From CAADGV01 sp040290295 (GTDB taxonomy: Bacteria > Bacteroidota > Ignavibacteria > UBA10030 > UBA6906), in the NCBI GenBank assembly GCA_040290295.1, contig PSMW01000004.1:1-64000 (forward strand): a DNA stretch of 64,000 nucleotides, given 5' to 3'. A program made the position numbers and the translations under genes. Shown here one piece after another: positions 42,612 through 49,668 of this stretch. Numbering within the stretch: the stretch's first letter is position 1; the number at the start of each line of letters is the position of its first letter. Below the pieces are notes generated by a model. The model saw only the letters and a list, made by a program, of their open reading frames with translations. It searched no databases and was not told the origin of the DNA.

Positions 42612-43565
42612 GTGAATTCATCGCAACAAAAACATTGTGTCGTGACCGGCGGAGCCGGTTTTCTCGGGTCGCACCTGTGCGACCGTCTGCTCGCCGAGGG
42701 ATATCGCGTCACCGCGATCGACAACTTGATTACGGGGGACACGCGAAACATCGCGCACCTGTTCGGTCGTGACGATTTCCGCTTCGTGAAGCACGACGTG
42801 ACTGAGTACATCTATATCGATGGTCAGGTGGATTACGTCCTGCATTTTGCTTCGCCTGCCAGCCCGATCGATTATCTCAAATTGCCGATCCAGACGCTCA
42901 AGGTCGGTTCTCTCGGGACGCACAAGGCGCTTGGTTTGGCGAAAGCGAAACGGGCAACCTTCCTTCTTGCTTCGACTTCGGAGGTGTACGGCGATCCGCT
43001 CGTCCATCCTCAACCGGAGTCGTATTGGGGGAATGTCAATCCCGTTGGGTTGCGCGGCGTGTACGATGAGGCAAAACGCTTTGCAGAGGCAATGACCATG
43101 GCGTATCATCGTTACCATGGTGTGGATACGCGCATTGTCCGCATCTTCAATACCTACGGGCCACGCATGCGTATCGAGGATGGGCGAGCGATCCCTGCGT
43201 TCATCTCACAGGCACTCCGCAACGAAGACGTTACGGTGTTCGGCGACGGCAGTCAAACACGCAGCGTGTGTTATGTGGATGATCTGATCGAGGGCATCTA
43301 TCGCCTCATGCTTTCCAATGAAGTCTATCCTGTAAACATCGGCAATCACGACGAGATTTCGATGTTGCACCTTGCTCAAGAGGTGATCGCGCTCGTTGGG
43401 AGCAAGAGCAAGATCATCTTCAAACAATTGCCGGAAGACGATCCCAAAGTGCGTCAACCCGACACGACGCGTGCCCGGACGATCCTCGATTGGAGTGCGC
43501 GTGTCAACCGAAAGGAAGGACTGCTGAAGACGATCGAGTATTTCCGATCGCGCATGCAATTGTAA
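42612..43565 (+). CDS. uxs: UDP-glucuronate decarboxylase (UDP-xylose synthase)
   Basis: A 317-residue extended SDR enzyme that converts UDP-glucuronate to UDP-xylose. The NAD motif is TGGAGFLGSHLCDRLL, the substrate region LHFASPASPIDYLKLP is diagnostic of UXS, TSEVYGDPLVHPQ and the Y-x-x-x-K pair (GVYDEAKRFAEAM) complete the active site, and FNTYGPRM and GDGSQTRSVCYVDDL follow. Start GTG 42612. Together with ugd it suggests a xylose- or glucuronate-containing polysaccharide. Confidence 0.94.
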   Translation: MNSSQQKHCVVTGGAGFLGSHLCDRLLAEGYRVTAIDNLITGDTRNIAHLFGRDDFRFVKHDVTEYIYIDGQVDYVLHFASPASPIDYLKLPIQTLKVGSLGTHKALGLAKAKRATFLLASTSEVYGDPLVHPQPESYWGNVNPVGLRGVYDEAKRFAEAMTMAYHRYHGVDTRIVRIFNTYGPRMRIEDGRAIPAFISQALRNEDVTVFGDGSQTRSVCYVDDLIEGIYRLMLSNEVYPVNIGNHDEISMLHLAQEVIALVGSKSKIIFKQLPEDDPKVRQPDTTRARTILDWSARVNRKEGLLKTIEYFRSRMQL

Positions 43566-43579
43566 CGAGAGGTAGAGTT

Positions 43580-44485
43580 ATGCTTGCGGCGTTGTTGTTG
43601 AACGCATGCTTGTTGTTTGAACCGGCGGCAGATTCGACTTTTACTGCCGGCAGGACGGAGCCGCGCACCGAGCAACTCCCGTCCGAACACAACAACAACA
43701 CGACAGAGATTCATCCCGTACGCTTCGCGCTTGTCAGTGGATTCGTTGCTGCCTCGATGGTCGGCATCCATATTTATCAACAAAACGGCTGGTGGAAGAA
43801 CAATCGAAGTCCGTTTCATTTTCAAGAGGATCTGAAGTACGGCCGCAGCGTCGATAAGCTCGGTCATTTTTATGGCGGCACGGTCGTGGCGTTCATCGTG
43901 CGCAACGCATATCGTTGGGCAGGCCTTTCGGAGGAGACAGCGCTGTACTGGGGCTCGGCCGGCTCGTTGCTGTTCCAGACGTACGTGGAGATTGAAGACG
44001 GATTCTCCAAGTGGGGCTTCGATCGCGTCGACTTTGCAGCGGATGTCGCGGGCGCAGCGTGGCCCATTGCTCAGTATCACTCGCCGTTCCTCCGCAACTT
44101 CGATTTCAAGTTCAGTTATGTTCCTTCACCGGCGCTGAATACATCGCAAGGTGTGGGCTTTGCAGGGCAAAAGCATATCATGTTCGACGACTACGAGGGA
44201 CAGACGATTTGGATGAGTATGAAGATGAAGAACCTCTTGCCGCGTGCGGTTGCATCGTTCTGGCCCGAGTGGCTGAATCTCTCGTTCGGTTATGCCGTGC
44301 GCGATGTCTTCTCGCCGAATCCTTACAGTGCATGGCTGCTGGCGTTCGATCTGGATATGACGAAGATTATCCCGAACGATACCCCGTTTTTGAAACTGTT
44401 GGGCGAGGCGCTGAACTTCATCAAAGTTCCTGCACCGACCATGCAATTTTCTCCGCGTATTATTTGGTATGGCATCTATTTCTAG
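43580..44485 (+). CDS. DUF2279 (YfiM-like) outer-membrane-associated protein
   Basis: A 301-residue protein starting at ATG 43580, with ribosome site GAGAGGTAGAG and a hydrophobic N-terminus (LAALLLNACLLFEPAA); the Cys there could also serve as a lipobox. The DUF2279 core reads KYGRSVDKLGHFYGGTVVAF, ALYWGSAGSLLFQTYVEIED and GFDRVDFAADVAGAAWPI. The family is found beside cell-envelope genes in Bacteroidota; its function is not established. It lies between uxs and the Wzi-like gene, so a role in surface polysaccharide assembly is inferred. Confidence 0.75.
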   Translation: MLAALLLNACLLFEPAADSTFTAGRTEPRTEQLPSEHNNNTTEIHPVRFALVSGFVAASMVGIHIYQQNGWWKNNRSPFHFQEDLKYGRSVDKLGHFYGGTVVAFIVRNAYRWAGLSEETALYWGSAGSLLFQTYVEIEDGFSKWGFDRVDFAADVAGAAWPIAQYHSPFLRNFDFKFSYVPSPALNTSQGVGFAGQKHIMFDDYEGQTIWMSMKMKNLLPRAVASFWPEWLNLSFGYAVRDVFSPNPYSAWLLAFDLDMTKIIPNDTPFLKLLGEALNFIKVPAPTMQFSPRIIWYGIYF

Positions 44486-44502
44486 CAACTCGCCGAGGGT
44501 GT

Positions 44503-46215
44503 GTGCGGGTTTCGTTTCGTAATCTCTTCTGTGTGTTTGCCGTCGTCGTAACGACAACGCTAGCCTTCGGTCAAGCTGAAACTGTTCCGGCAACACATCC
44601 CATCTACGCCTTCCTGAAGAGGATGGACGTCAAGGGCGTGATCGAGCACTACCGTGATGCGGTGCTGCCGCTTGGACGCGGAGAGGTGGCGGCATTACTT
44701 CGAGAGCTCCACAACAAACGCGACCGACTCACGCTCGCAGAGCAGAGCCTTCTGGACGACTACCGGCGAGAGTTCACGTTCGATCTCGATGGGACCACCG
44801 AGGGATTTCTTTCCGTCGTGGACTCCGACGAGCCTTCCTTCGGTGCTGCGCTTGAACAAGAGTTGAGCAATCGAGAAAAATATTTGTATGTGATGGTCGA
44901 TTCGGCAGTGGCGATGTTCGTCAACGGATTATTGACGATCGACGCTCGACGCATCGGGGGCGAGGCATTGGGCAACACACACACGGAGTTTGTGCAGTTT
45001 GGCGGAAGAATTCGGGGCACGCTGTTGGGGAAAATCGGCTACACCCTCCTCGGCACCAACGCGCAATTCTGGGGGAGTCGCGCGTTGTTGTATCGCGATC
45101 CTGTCATCCGCCAGTACTATACGTTAGGGGTGACGGACGCGCAAAACTTCGACAACAGCGAAGGCTCGGTGCGCTACGACGGCGGGATCGTATCGGTACA
45201 GTTTGGACGGGAGCGCGTTCTCTGGGGAGTGGGGTACGACCAGAAGATGGTGGCTTCGAACAACGTTCGCGCGTTCGATTTCCTTCGGGCGAACATTGCC
45301 TACAAATCGTTGACGTACACCTTCTTTCATGGTTCGCTGCTGGGCAGAAGGCGAACGCTGCTCTTTACCGATCCATCCGACACGAGTGTGACGTACTACG
45401 AGCCGACGGTTGCCGACAAGTACTTTGCAGCGCATCGAATCGAATTGTCGTTTCCACGTCTTATGGATATCGGCTTTCAGGAGATGGCAATTTACAGTCA
45501 CCGCTCGGTGGATTTTGCATACCTCAACCCGTTCGTCGTTTTGGAATCCGCGCAGCGCTCTCGCGAGGAGCGCGACAACGTGCTGTGGGCGTTCGACATT
45601 CAAACACATTTCCTCTCAGGACTGGAACTGAACGCAACCATCGTGTTCGACGACCTCCACTTTCCAGAATTCTTCAAGCCACGCTGGTACAATCGGTACG
45701 CATACCAATTCGGCATGATGCTCACCGATCCTCTTTTCGTACATGACATGACGCTGGCGATCGAGTACACGCGCGTCAAGCCGTTCGTGTATGCACATGA
45801 CCGTTCGAGGGAGAACACGTACACCAGTCTCGATGCGTTGCTTGGTCCCCGCATCGGACCCAATGCCGACTCGTGGTTTGTTCGCGTCGACTATGTGCCG
45901 TGGTGGAACTTGAGTTTCTCTGCTCATGTTCAATGGGTGCGGCACGGACGAAACACCTACGACGCAGCCGGGCGTCTCGTTCGTAATGTTGGTGGGGATG
46001 TGTTTCAACCGCATCGCCCCTCTGATCCGCTCGACGCACACTTTTTGGATGGTGAGCTGGTGCGCTCACGCTCGATGCAGTTTCTCGCGTCGTATCAGTT
46101 CATCAATCAGGTCTGGCTCGAGGCGTGGCTGCAGGTCGACACGGAGGAGAATACGTTTTCCGGTGTGCGCAGGACAAACACGATGGGCGGTGTGCATATG
46201 CGGGCCGAGTTGTGA
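44503..46215 (+). CDS. Capsule assembly Wzi-like outer-membrane barrel
   Basis: A 570-residue protein from GTG 44503 with signal peptide (LFCVFAVVVTTTLAFGQ). Residues about 25-110 are helical (YAFLKRMDVKGVIEHYRDAV), and the rest is an outer-membrane barrel with alternating aromatic strands, ending MGGVHMRAEL. The pattern fits the capsule assembly Wzi family, which binds exported polysaccharide at the cell surface. The frame is open upstream to 44011, but that part runs inside the DUF2279 gene. It closes the polysaccharide locus. Confidence 0.8.
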   Translation: MRVSFRNLFCVFAVVVTTTLAFGQAETVPATHPIYAFLKRMDVKGVIEHYRDAVLPLGRGEVAALLRELHNKRDRLTLAEQSLLDDYRREFTFDLDGTTEGFLSVVDSDEPSFGAALEQELSNREKYLYVMVDSAVAMFVNGLLTIDARRIGGEALGNTHTEFVQFGGRIRGTLLGKIGYTLLGTNAQFWGSRALLYRDPVIRQYYTLGVTDAQNFDNSEGSVRYDGGIVSVQFGRERVLWGVGYDQKMVASNNVRAFDFLRANIAYKSLTYTFFHGSLLGRRRTLLFTDPSDTSVTYYEPTVADKYFAAHRIELSFPRLMDIGFQEMAIYSHRSVDFAYLNPFVVLESAQRSREERDNVLWAFDIQTHFLSGLELNATIVFDDLHFPEFFKPRWYNRYAYQFGMMLTDPLFVHDMTLAIEYTRVKPFVYAHDRSRENTYTSLDALLGPRIGPNADSWFVRVDYVPWWNLSFSAHVQWVRHGRNTYDAAGRLVRNVGGDVFQPHRPSDPLDAHFLDGELVRSRSMQFLASYQFINQVWLEAWLQVDTEENTFSGVRRTNTMGGVHMRAEL

Positions 46216-46275
46216 GGTCGAAGTCGTTTTCAAAAAAACCTTCGTCGTTCATCAATCACGGGAGGATGCTGGTTT

Positions 46276-46746
46276 ATGCCACTGCAGGTCGGCGATAATG
46301 CACCGGAGTTCATTTTGATCGATACGCAGCGTAGGCCGCGTCGCCTGAGCGAATTCTTGGGTCGAGCAACAGTCCTCGCCTTCTATCCCGCCGCATTTAC
46401 GAGCGTGTGCACGAAAGAGATGTGTACGTTTCAGAACGAGGTTGCCTCACTGCAAGCACTCAATGCGCACGTTGTCGGTATCAGTGTCGATCCACCGTTC
46501 ACCAACAAAGCGTTTGCGGAACGATACAACTTGCAGTTCCCGCTGTTGAGTGACTTCACTCGTTACGTGTCGATTCTCTACACCGGATTGTACGTCGATC
46601 TCGGCGGCGTTGCCGGTTACACGACATCGAAACGTGCCGTCTTCGTTCTCGACGCCCAAGGCGTTGTTCGATACGCTTGGATCTCCGACGTTTCGAAGGC
46701 TGAACCGAATTACGAAGAAATCAAAGCTGTTTTAGCGACGTTGTAA
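46276..46746 (+). CDS. AhpC/TSA-family peroxiredoxin
   Basis: A 156-residue cytoplasmic peroxiredoxin. The peroxidatic Cys45 lies in FYPAAFTSVCTKEMC, and Cys50 five residues on may be the resolving residue, as in the AhpE/BCP branch. The fold start VGDNAPEFILIDTQ and the Arg near SKRAVFVLDAQGVVRY are conserved. It reduces hydroperoxides. It is 49 bases upstream of a second peroxiredoxin of the Bcp type. Confidence 0.88.
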   Translation: MPLQVGDNAPEFILIDTQRRPRRLSEFLGRATVLAFYPAAFTSVCTKEMCTFQNEVASLQALNAHVVGISVDPPFTNKAFAERYNLQFPLLSDFTRYVSILYTGLYVDLGGVAGYTTSKRAVFVLDAQGVVRYAWISDVSKAEPNYEEIKAVLATL

Positions 46747-46795
46747 GAACGTCGAGGAGAAGCACACAACGGTCAGTTTCAACGGAGGAAAGTTG

Positions 46796-47260
46796 ATGGC
46801 AACGATCAAGGTTAGTGAAGTTGCGCCTGATTTTCGGTTACCGACAGGAGGGGGAAAGGAGATTTCCCTCTCCGATTTTCGGGGGAAGAAGGTGGTGTTG
46901 TATTTTTACCCCAAGGACATGACCAGCGGCTGCACCAAAGAGGCGTGCGCATTTCAGGAAAACCTTCAGGCGATCAAGAAGAAGGGAGCTGTCGTCATCG
47001 GCGTCAGTCCTGATAGCCCGATATCGCACGAGAAGTTTGCCGAAAAATACGGACTGTCATTTCCGCTCGTGAGCGACGAGAAAAGGACGCTTGCGAAAAA
47101 ATACGGCGTGTGGAAAGAGAAAACGCTGTACGGACGAACGTACATGGGCGTAGAGCGCACAACGTTTATCATCAACGAAGAGGGAATCATCACACACATC
47201 TTCCCCAAAGTGAAAGTCGAAGGACATACGGAAGAGGTTCTCCAAGCATTGGAACAATAA
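46796..47260 (+). CDS. bcp: Thioredoxin-dependent peroxiredoxin, Bcp family
   Basis: A 154-residue Bcp peroxidase. Cys46 and Cys51 in DMTSGCTKEAC are the peroxidatic and resolving residues of the atypical two-Cys type. PDSPISHEKFAEKYGLSFPL and ERTTFIINEEGIITHIF are family sequence. ATG 46796 follows ribosome site GGAGGAAAG; a TTG directly before it is less likely. It detoxifies organic and hydrogen peroxide using thioredoxin. Confidence 0.95.
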   Translation: MATIKVSEVAPDFRLPTGGGKEISLSDFRGKKVVLYFYPKDMTSGCTKEACAFQENLQAIKKKGAVVIGVSPDSPISHEKFAEKYGLSFPLVSDEKRTLAKKYGVWKEKTLYGRTYMGVERTTFIINEEGIITHIFPKVKVEGHTEEVLQALEQ

Positions 47261-47271
47261 GGAGTGAAGGT

Positions 47272-47679
47272 ATGGTGTACATTACACGCAAGGAACATTT
47301 CAGCGCGTCTCACCGTCTGCACAATCCCGCGCTGTCGGACGAACAGAACCGCGCACTGTACGGGAAGTGTAATAATCCGAACGGTCACGGTCACAACTAC
47401 GAGATCGAAGTGACGCTGGCGGGTATTCCTCCGCAAGAAACGGGGATGGTGATGGATTTGAAGAGACTCTCCGACATCATCAACGAGGAGATCATCGAAT
47501 TGGTCGATCACAAACATCTCAACCACGATGTTGACTTCTTGAGAGGTATCATCCCGACGGCGGAGAACATGGCGGTGGCATTCTGGAAGAGGCTCCAAAC
47601 AAAGATCGAAGGCGGAAAGTTGTATTCGATCAGGCTCTACGAGTCGGACAATAACTTTGTCGAATATCGAGGCGAGTAA
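47272..47679 (+). CDS. 6-pyruvoyl-tetrahydropterin synthase (PTPS), animal-like type
   Basis: A 135-residue pterin synthase. Zinc ligands are His14 (SASHRLH), His39 and His41 (NGHGHNY); the catalytic Cys is Cys33 in GKCNNPNGHGHNY. That box, the GMVMDLKRL stretch, VDHKHLNHDV, PTAENMAV and the end LYESDNNFVEYRGE are all much closer in look to eukaryotic PTPS than to bacterial QueD. PTPS turns dihydroneopterin triphosphate, the product of FolE encoded 12 bases downstream, into 6-pyruvoyl-tetrahydropterin. ATG 47272 is preceded by a GGAG ribosome site. A QueD role in queuosine synthesis is the alternative. Confidence 0.88.
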   Translation: MVYITRKEHFSASHRLHNPALSDEQNRALYGKCNNPNGHGHNYEIEVTLAGIPPQETGMVMDLKRLSDIINEEIIELVDHKHLNHDVDFLRGIIPTAENMAVAFWKRLQTKIEGGKLYSIRLYESDNNFVEYRGE

Positions 47680-47691
47680 CGCGGAGGACGC

Positions 47692-48267
47692 ATGGCAGAT
47701 AGAGCCAAACTGGAAACACTGGTTGCCGGCTTGCTCAAGGAGATAGGCGAAGACCCATCGCGCGAGGGCTTGCGGCGTACGCCTCGACGCGTGGCGAATG
47801 CGTATGCATTCCTGACCGGCGGCTACCAGAAGAACATTGCCGAGGTTCTCAATGGCGCCATCTTCAACGAACGATACAGCGAGATGGTGATCGTGAAGGA
47901 CATTGATTTCTTTAGCATGTGCGAACATCATTTGTTGCCGTTCTTCGGCAAAGCGCATGTCGCCTATATTCCGAACGGAAAAATCCTTGGCCTCAGTAAA
48001 ATGCCGCGTGTCGTGGAAGTGTATGCTCGGCGCTTACAGGTGCAGGAGCGGATGACACAGCAAATCGCCGACACGTTGTACGAGTATTTGCAACCCGAGG
48101 GTGTGGGCGTTGTGATCGAAGCGCGGCACATGTGCATGATGATGCGGGGCGTCGAGAAGCAAAACTCGATTGCGACGACGAGCGCCATGCTCGGCGTGTT
48201 TCGAGACGACGTGAAGACACGTCAGGAGTTCCTTTCCCTCATCAAGACGTACACGCTCTCACCATGA
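47692..48267 (+). CDS. folE: GTP cyclohydrolase I
   Basis: A 191-residue FolE that makes dihydroneopterin triphosphate from GTP. Zinc ligands Cys77 and His80 lie in SMCEHHLLPFFGKAHVAYIP, and Cys148 in RHMCMMMRGV. DPSREGLRRTPRRVA and ARRLQVQERMTQQIAD are family boxes. It overlaps the SDR gene by four bases (ATGA). The product can go to folate or, with the neighbouring PTPS and SDR, to a biopterin. Confidence 0.96.
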   Translation: MADRAKLETLVAGLLKEIGEDPSREGLRRTPRRVANAYAFLTGGYQKNIAEVLNGAIFNERYSEMVIVKDIDFFSMCEHHLLPFFGKAHVAYIPNGKILGLSKMPRVVEVYARRLQVQERMTQQIADTLYEYLQPEGVGVVIEARHMCMMMRGVEKQNSIATTSAMLGVFRDDVKTRQEFLSLIKTYTLSP

Positions 48268-48971
48268 AACGCCTTCTTGGACAGACCGCGATCGTTACAG
48301 GAGCAGGCCGCGGGATAGGAAAGGCGATTGCGACGGCGCTGGCAGCAGAGGGAGCCAACGTTGTTCTGGCTGCACGAACGGCTTCCGAACTCGAGTCGGT
48401 TGCCGTTGCGGTTCGTCAGGCTGGTGGCGGTGCTCTCGTGCGCAGGACGGACATGACGAAGGATGACGATGTGCAAGCTCTGGTCGATGCGGCAGTGCAG
48501 CACTACGGAGGGATTGATATCGTGGTCAACAACGCAGGCATGGGTGTCTTCCAGAGGTGTGTTGACATGGAGGTAGAGGAGTTCGACGCGATGTGGCGCC
48601 TGAACATGCGTGCCGTGTTTGTGCTGACGAAGTTGTCGCTTCCACACATGATCGCCCGAAAGCAAGGGGCGATCGTCAACATCGCTTCGCTGGCGGGCAA
48701 GAACAGCTTCGTCAACGGTACAGGGTACGCTGCAACGAAATGGGCATTGCGTGGATGGGCAAATTCGCTGATGCTGGAAGTCCGTGAACACAACATCCGC
48801 GTTATCACCATCTTTCCCGGCTCGGTGAATACCTCCTTCTCTTCGTTCAACAAGCGTGGAGAGTCGATAACGCAACCGGAAGATGTTGCTGCCGCGGTAG
48901 TGTTTGCCGTAACGTCACCGGCGCGGAGTATGTTCAGCGAAATCGATGTGCGTCCCACTCGCCCGATGTGA
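48264..48971 (+). CDS. Short-chain dehydrogenase, possible sepiapterin reductase
   Basis: A 235-residue classical SDR. The NADP motif is TGAGRGIG, NNAG follows, and the active site is Ser (NIASLAG) with Y-x-x-x-K (GYAATKWAL). ATG 48264 overlaps the folE stop, so the two are translationally coupled; the open frame reaching back to 48132 lies inside folE. Many such SDRs are FabG-like, but its place after PTPS and FolE makes a sepiapterin-reductase role likely. Chlorobium tepidum is known to use an SDR of this kind to make a biopterin. Substrate specificity cannot be read from sequence. Confidence 0.72.
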   Translation: MKRLLGQTAIVTGAGRGIGKAIATALAAEGANVVLAARTASELESVAVAVRQAGGGALVRRTDMTKDDDVQALVDAAVQHYGGIDIVVNNAGMGVFQRCVDMEVEEFDAMWRLNMRAVFVLTKLSLPHMIARKQGAIVNIASLAGKNSFVNGTGYAATKWALRGWANSLMLEVREHNIRVITIFPGSVNTSFSSFNKRGESITQPEDVAAAVVFAVTSPARSMFSEIDVRPTRPM

Positions 48972-48978
48972 ATCACGA

Positions 48979-49004
48979 CGCGGGTGAGCACACGCCCACC
49001 CGCG
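48979..49004. terminator. Hairpin between convergent genes
   Basis: GCGGGTG at 48980-48986 pairs with CACCCGC at 48997-49003 around a 10-base loop. It lies between the convergent SDR and Spy-like genes and could end both. It lacks a clear T run. Confidence 0.4.
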
Positions 49005-49024
49005 CAGTGTAAAGGACACGATGG

Positions 49025-49522
49025 TTAGCTCTCATCGTCATCGTCTGGGTTGATCCAGCCACGGTGTTGCATCATCCGCCGCATGCCTTCTCTCATTCCA
49101 TGACGCATCTGCTGGCCGAACGCCATCGGAGCGTTCTTCCAGATTTTCTGTTGCTCAGGTGTGAGGATGGAGTTCACATCGAACCAATGCGCGAGCATGT
49201 TCAGTTTCATCTGATGCTGTGCATCGCTGATGGCGTTCATATTCTTCTCTATCGCCGCCCGATCGATCTTATCGGCGAGGAAGCGCTCCTGAATCTCCAA
49301 CCGCAAGGTTTGCACCTTTGAGCGCAGAGCCGTTTGCTTCTTCATCAGATCCAGACGGAGTTTCTTCATCTGGTCTTGCTGCGCTTCGGTCAGCTTGAGC
49401 TGTTCGATGATCGCTTCGTGTGGGGGGATCATTCCACGCTGGGGCATGGGTCCACGGGGCGGTTGAGCAAGCGCCGTGGCGGCAAATGCCAACGTTGCGA
49501 CGAATACTGCGAGAAGCTGCAT
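49025..49522 (-). CDS. Spy/CpxP-like periplasmic protein
   Basis: A 165-residue periplasmic protein, the only convincing minus-strand gene. Signal peptide residues 1-19 (FAATALAQ), then a Pro-rich linker and an all-helical domain with the repeated pattern LTEAQQDQMKKLRLDLMKK ... LTPEQQKIWKN, the LTxxQ motif of Spy/CpxP proteins. The tail is Met/Arg-rich (MRHGMREGMRRMMQHR), which may bind metal, and ends acidic (DDDDES). Spy acts as a periplasmic chaperone and relatives sense metals. A ribosome site AGGAGAATCACG precedes its start at 49522. Confidence 0.82.
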   Translation of the reverse strand: MQLLAVFVATLAFAATALAQPPRGPMPQRGMIPPHEAIIEQLKLTEAQQDQMKKLRLDLMKKQTALRSKVQTLRLEIQERFLADKIDRAAIEKNMNAISDAQHQMKLNMLAHWFDVNSILTPEQQKIWKNAPMAFGQQMRHGMREGMRRMMQHRGWINPDDDDES

Positions 49523-49621
49523 CGTGATTCTCCTATTGTAGTGGATACTGCATGTCTTTGGTAAAGCTCCGTACGTTAGAGCTGTTGCGCCTTGTGATGG
49601 TTTAACCTGACGCGCGGTTCG

Positions 49622-49650
49622 TTGACTTTCGGATCGAGATTGACTAAGTT
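49622..49650 (+). promoter_or_regulatory. Promoter for the TPR lipoprotein gene
   Basis: TTGACT at 49622-49627 and TAAGTT at 49645-49650, spacer 17 bp, leaving a very short leader before ATG 49669. Confidence 0.55.
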
Positions 49651-49668
49651 GGTGCGTGAAGATTGGTC

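Noticed and set aside
46860..46880. Partial match to the tRNA-Ser 3' end (TCCCTCTCCG) as an attachment site
   Set aside because: Only about 10 bases, inside the conserved bcp coding sequence, with no integrase in the window. Chance match.
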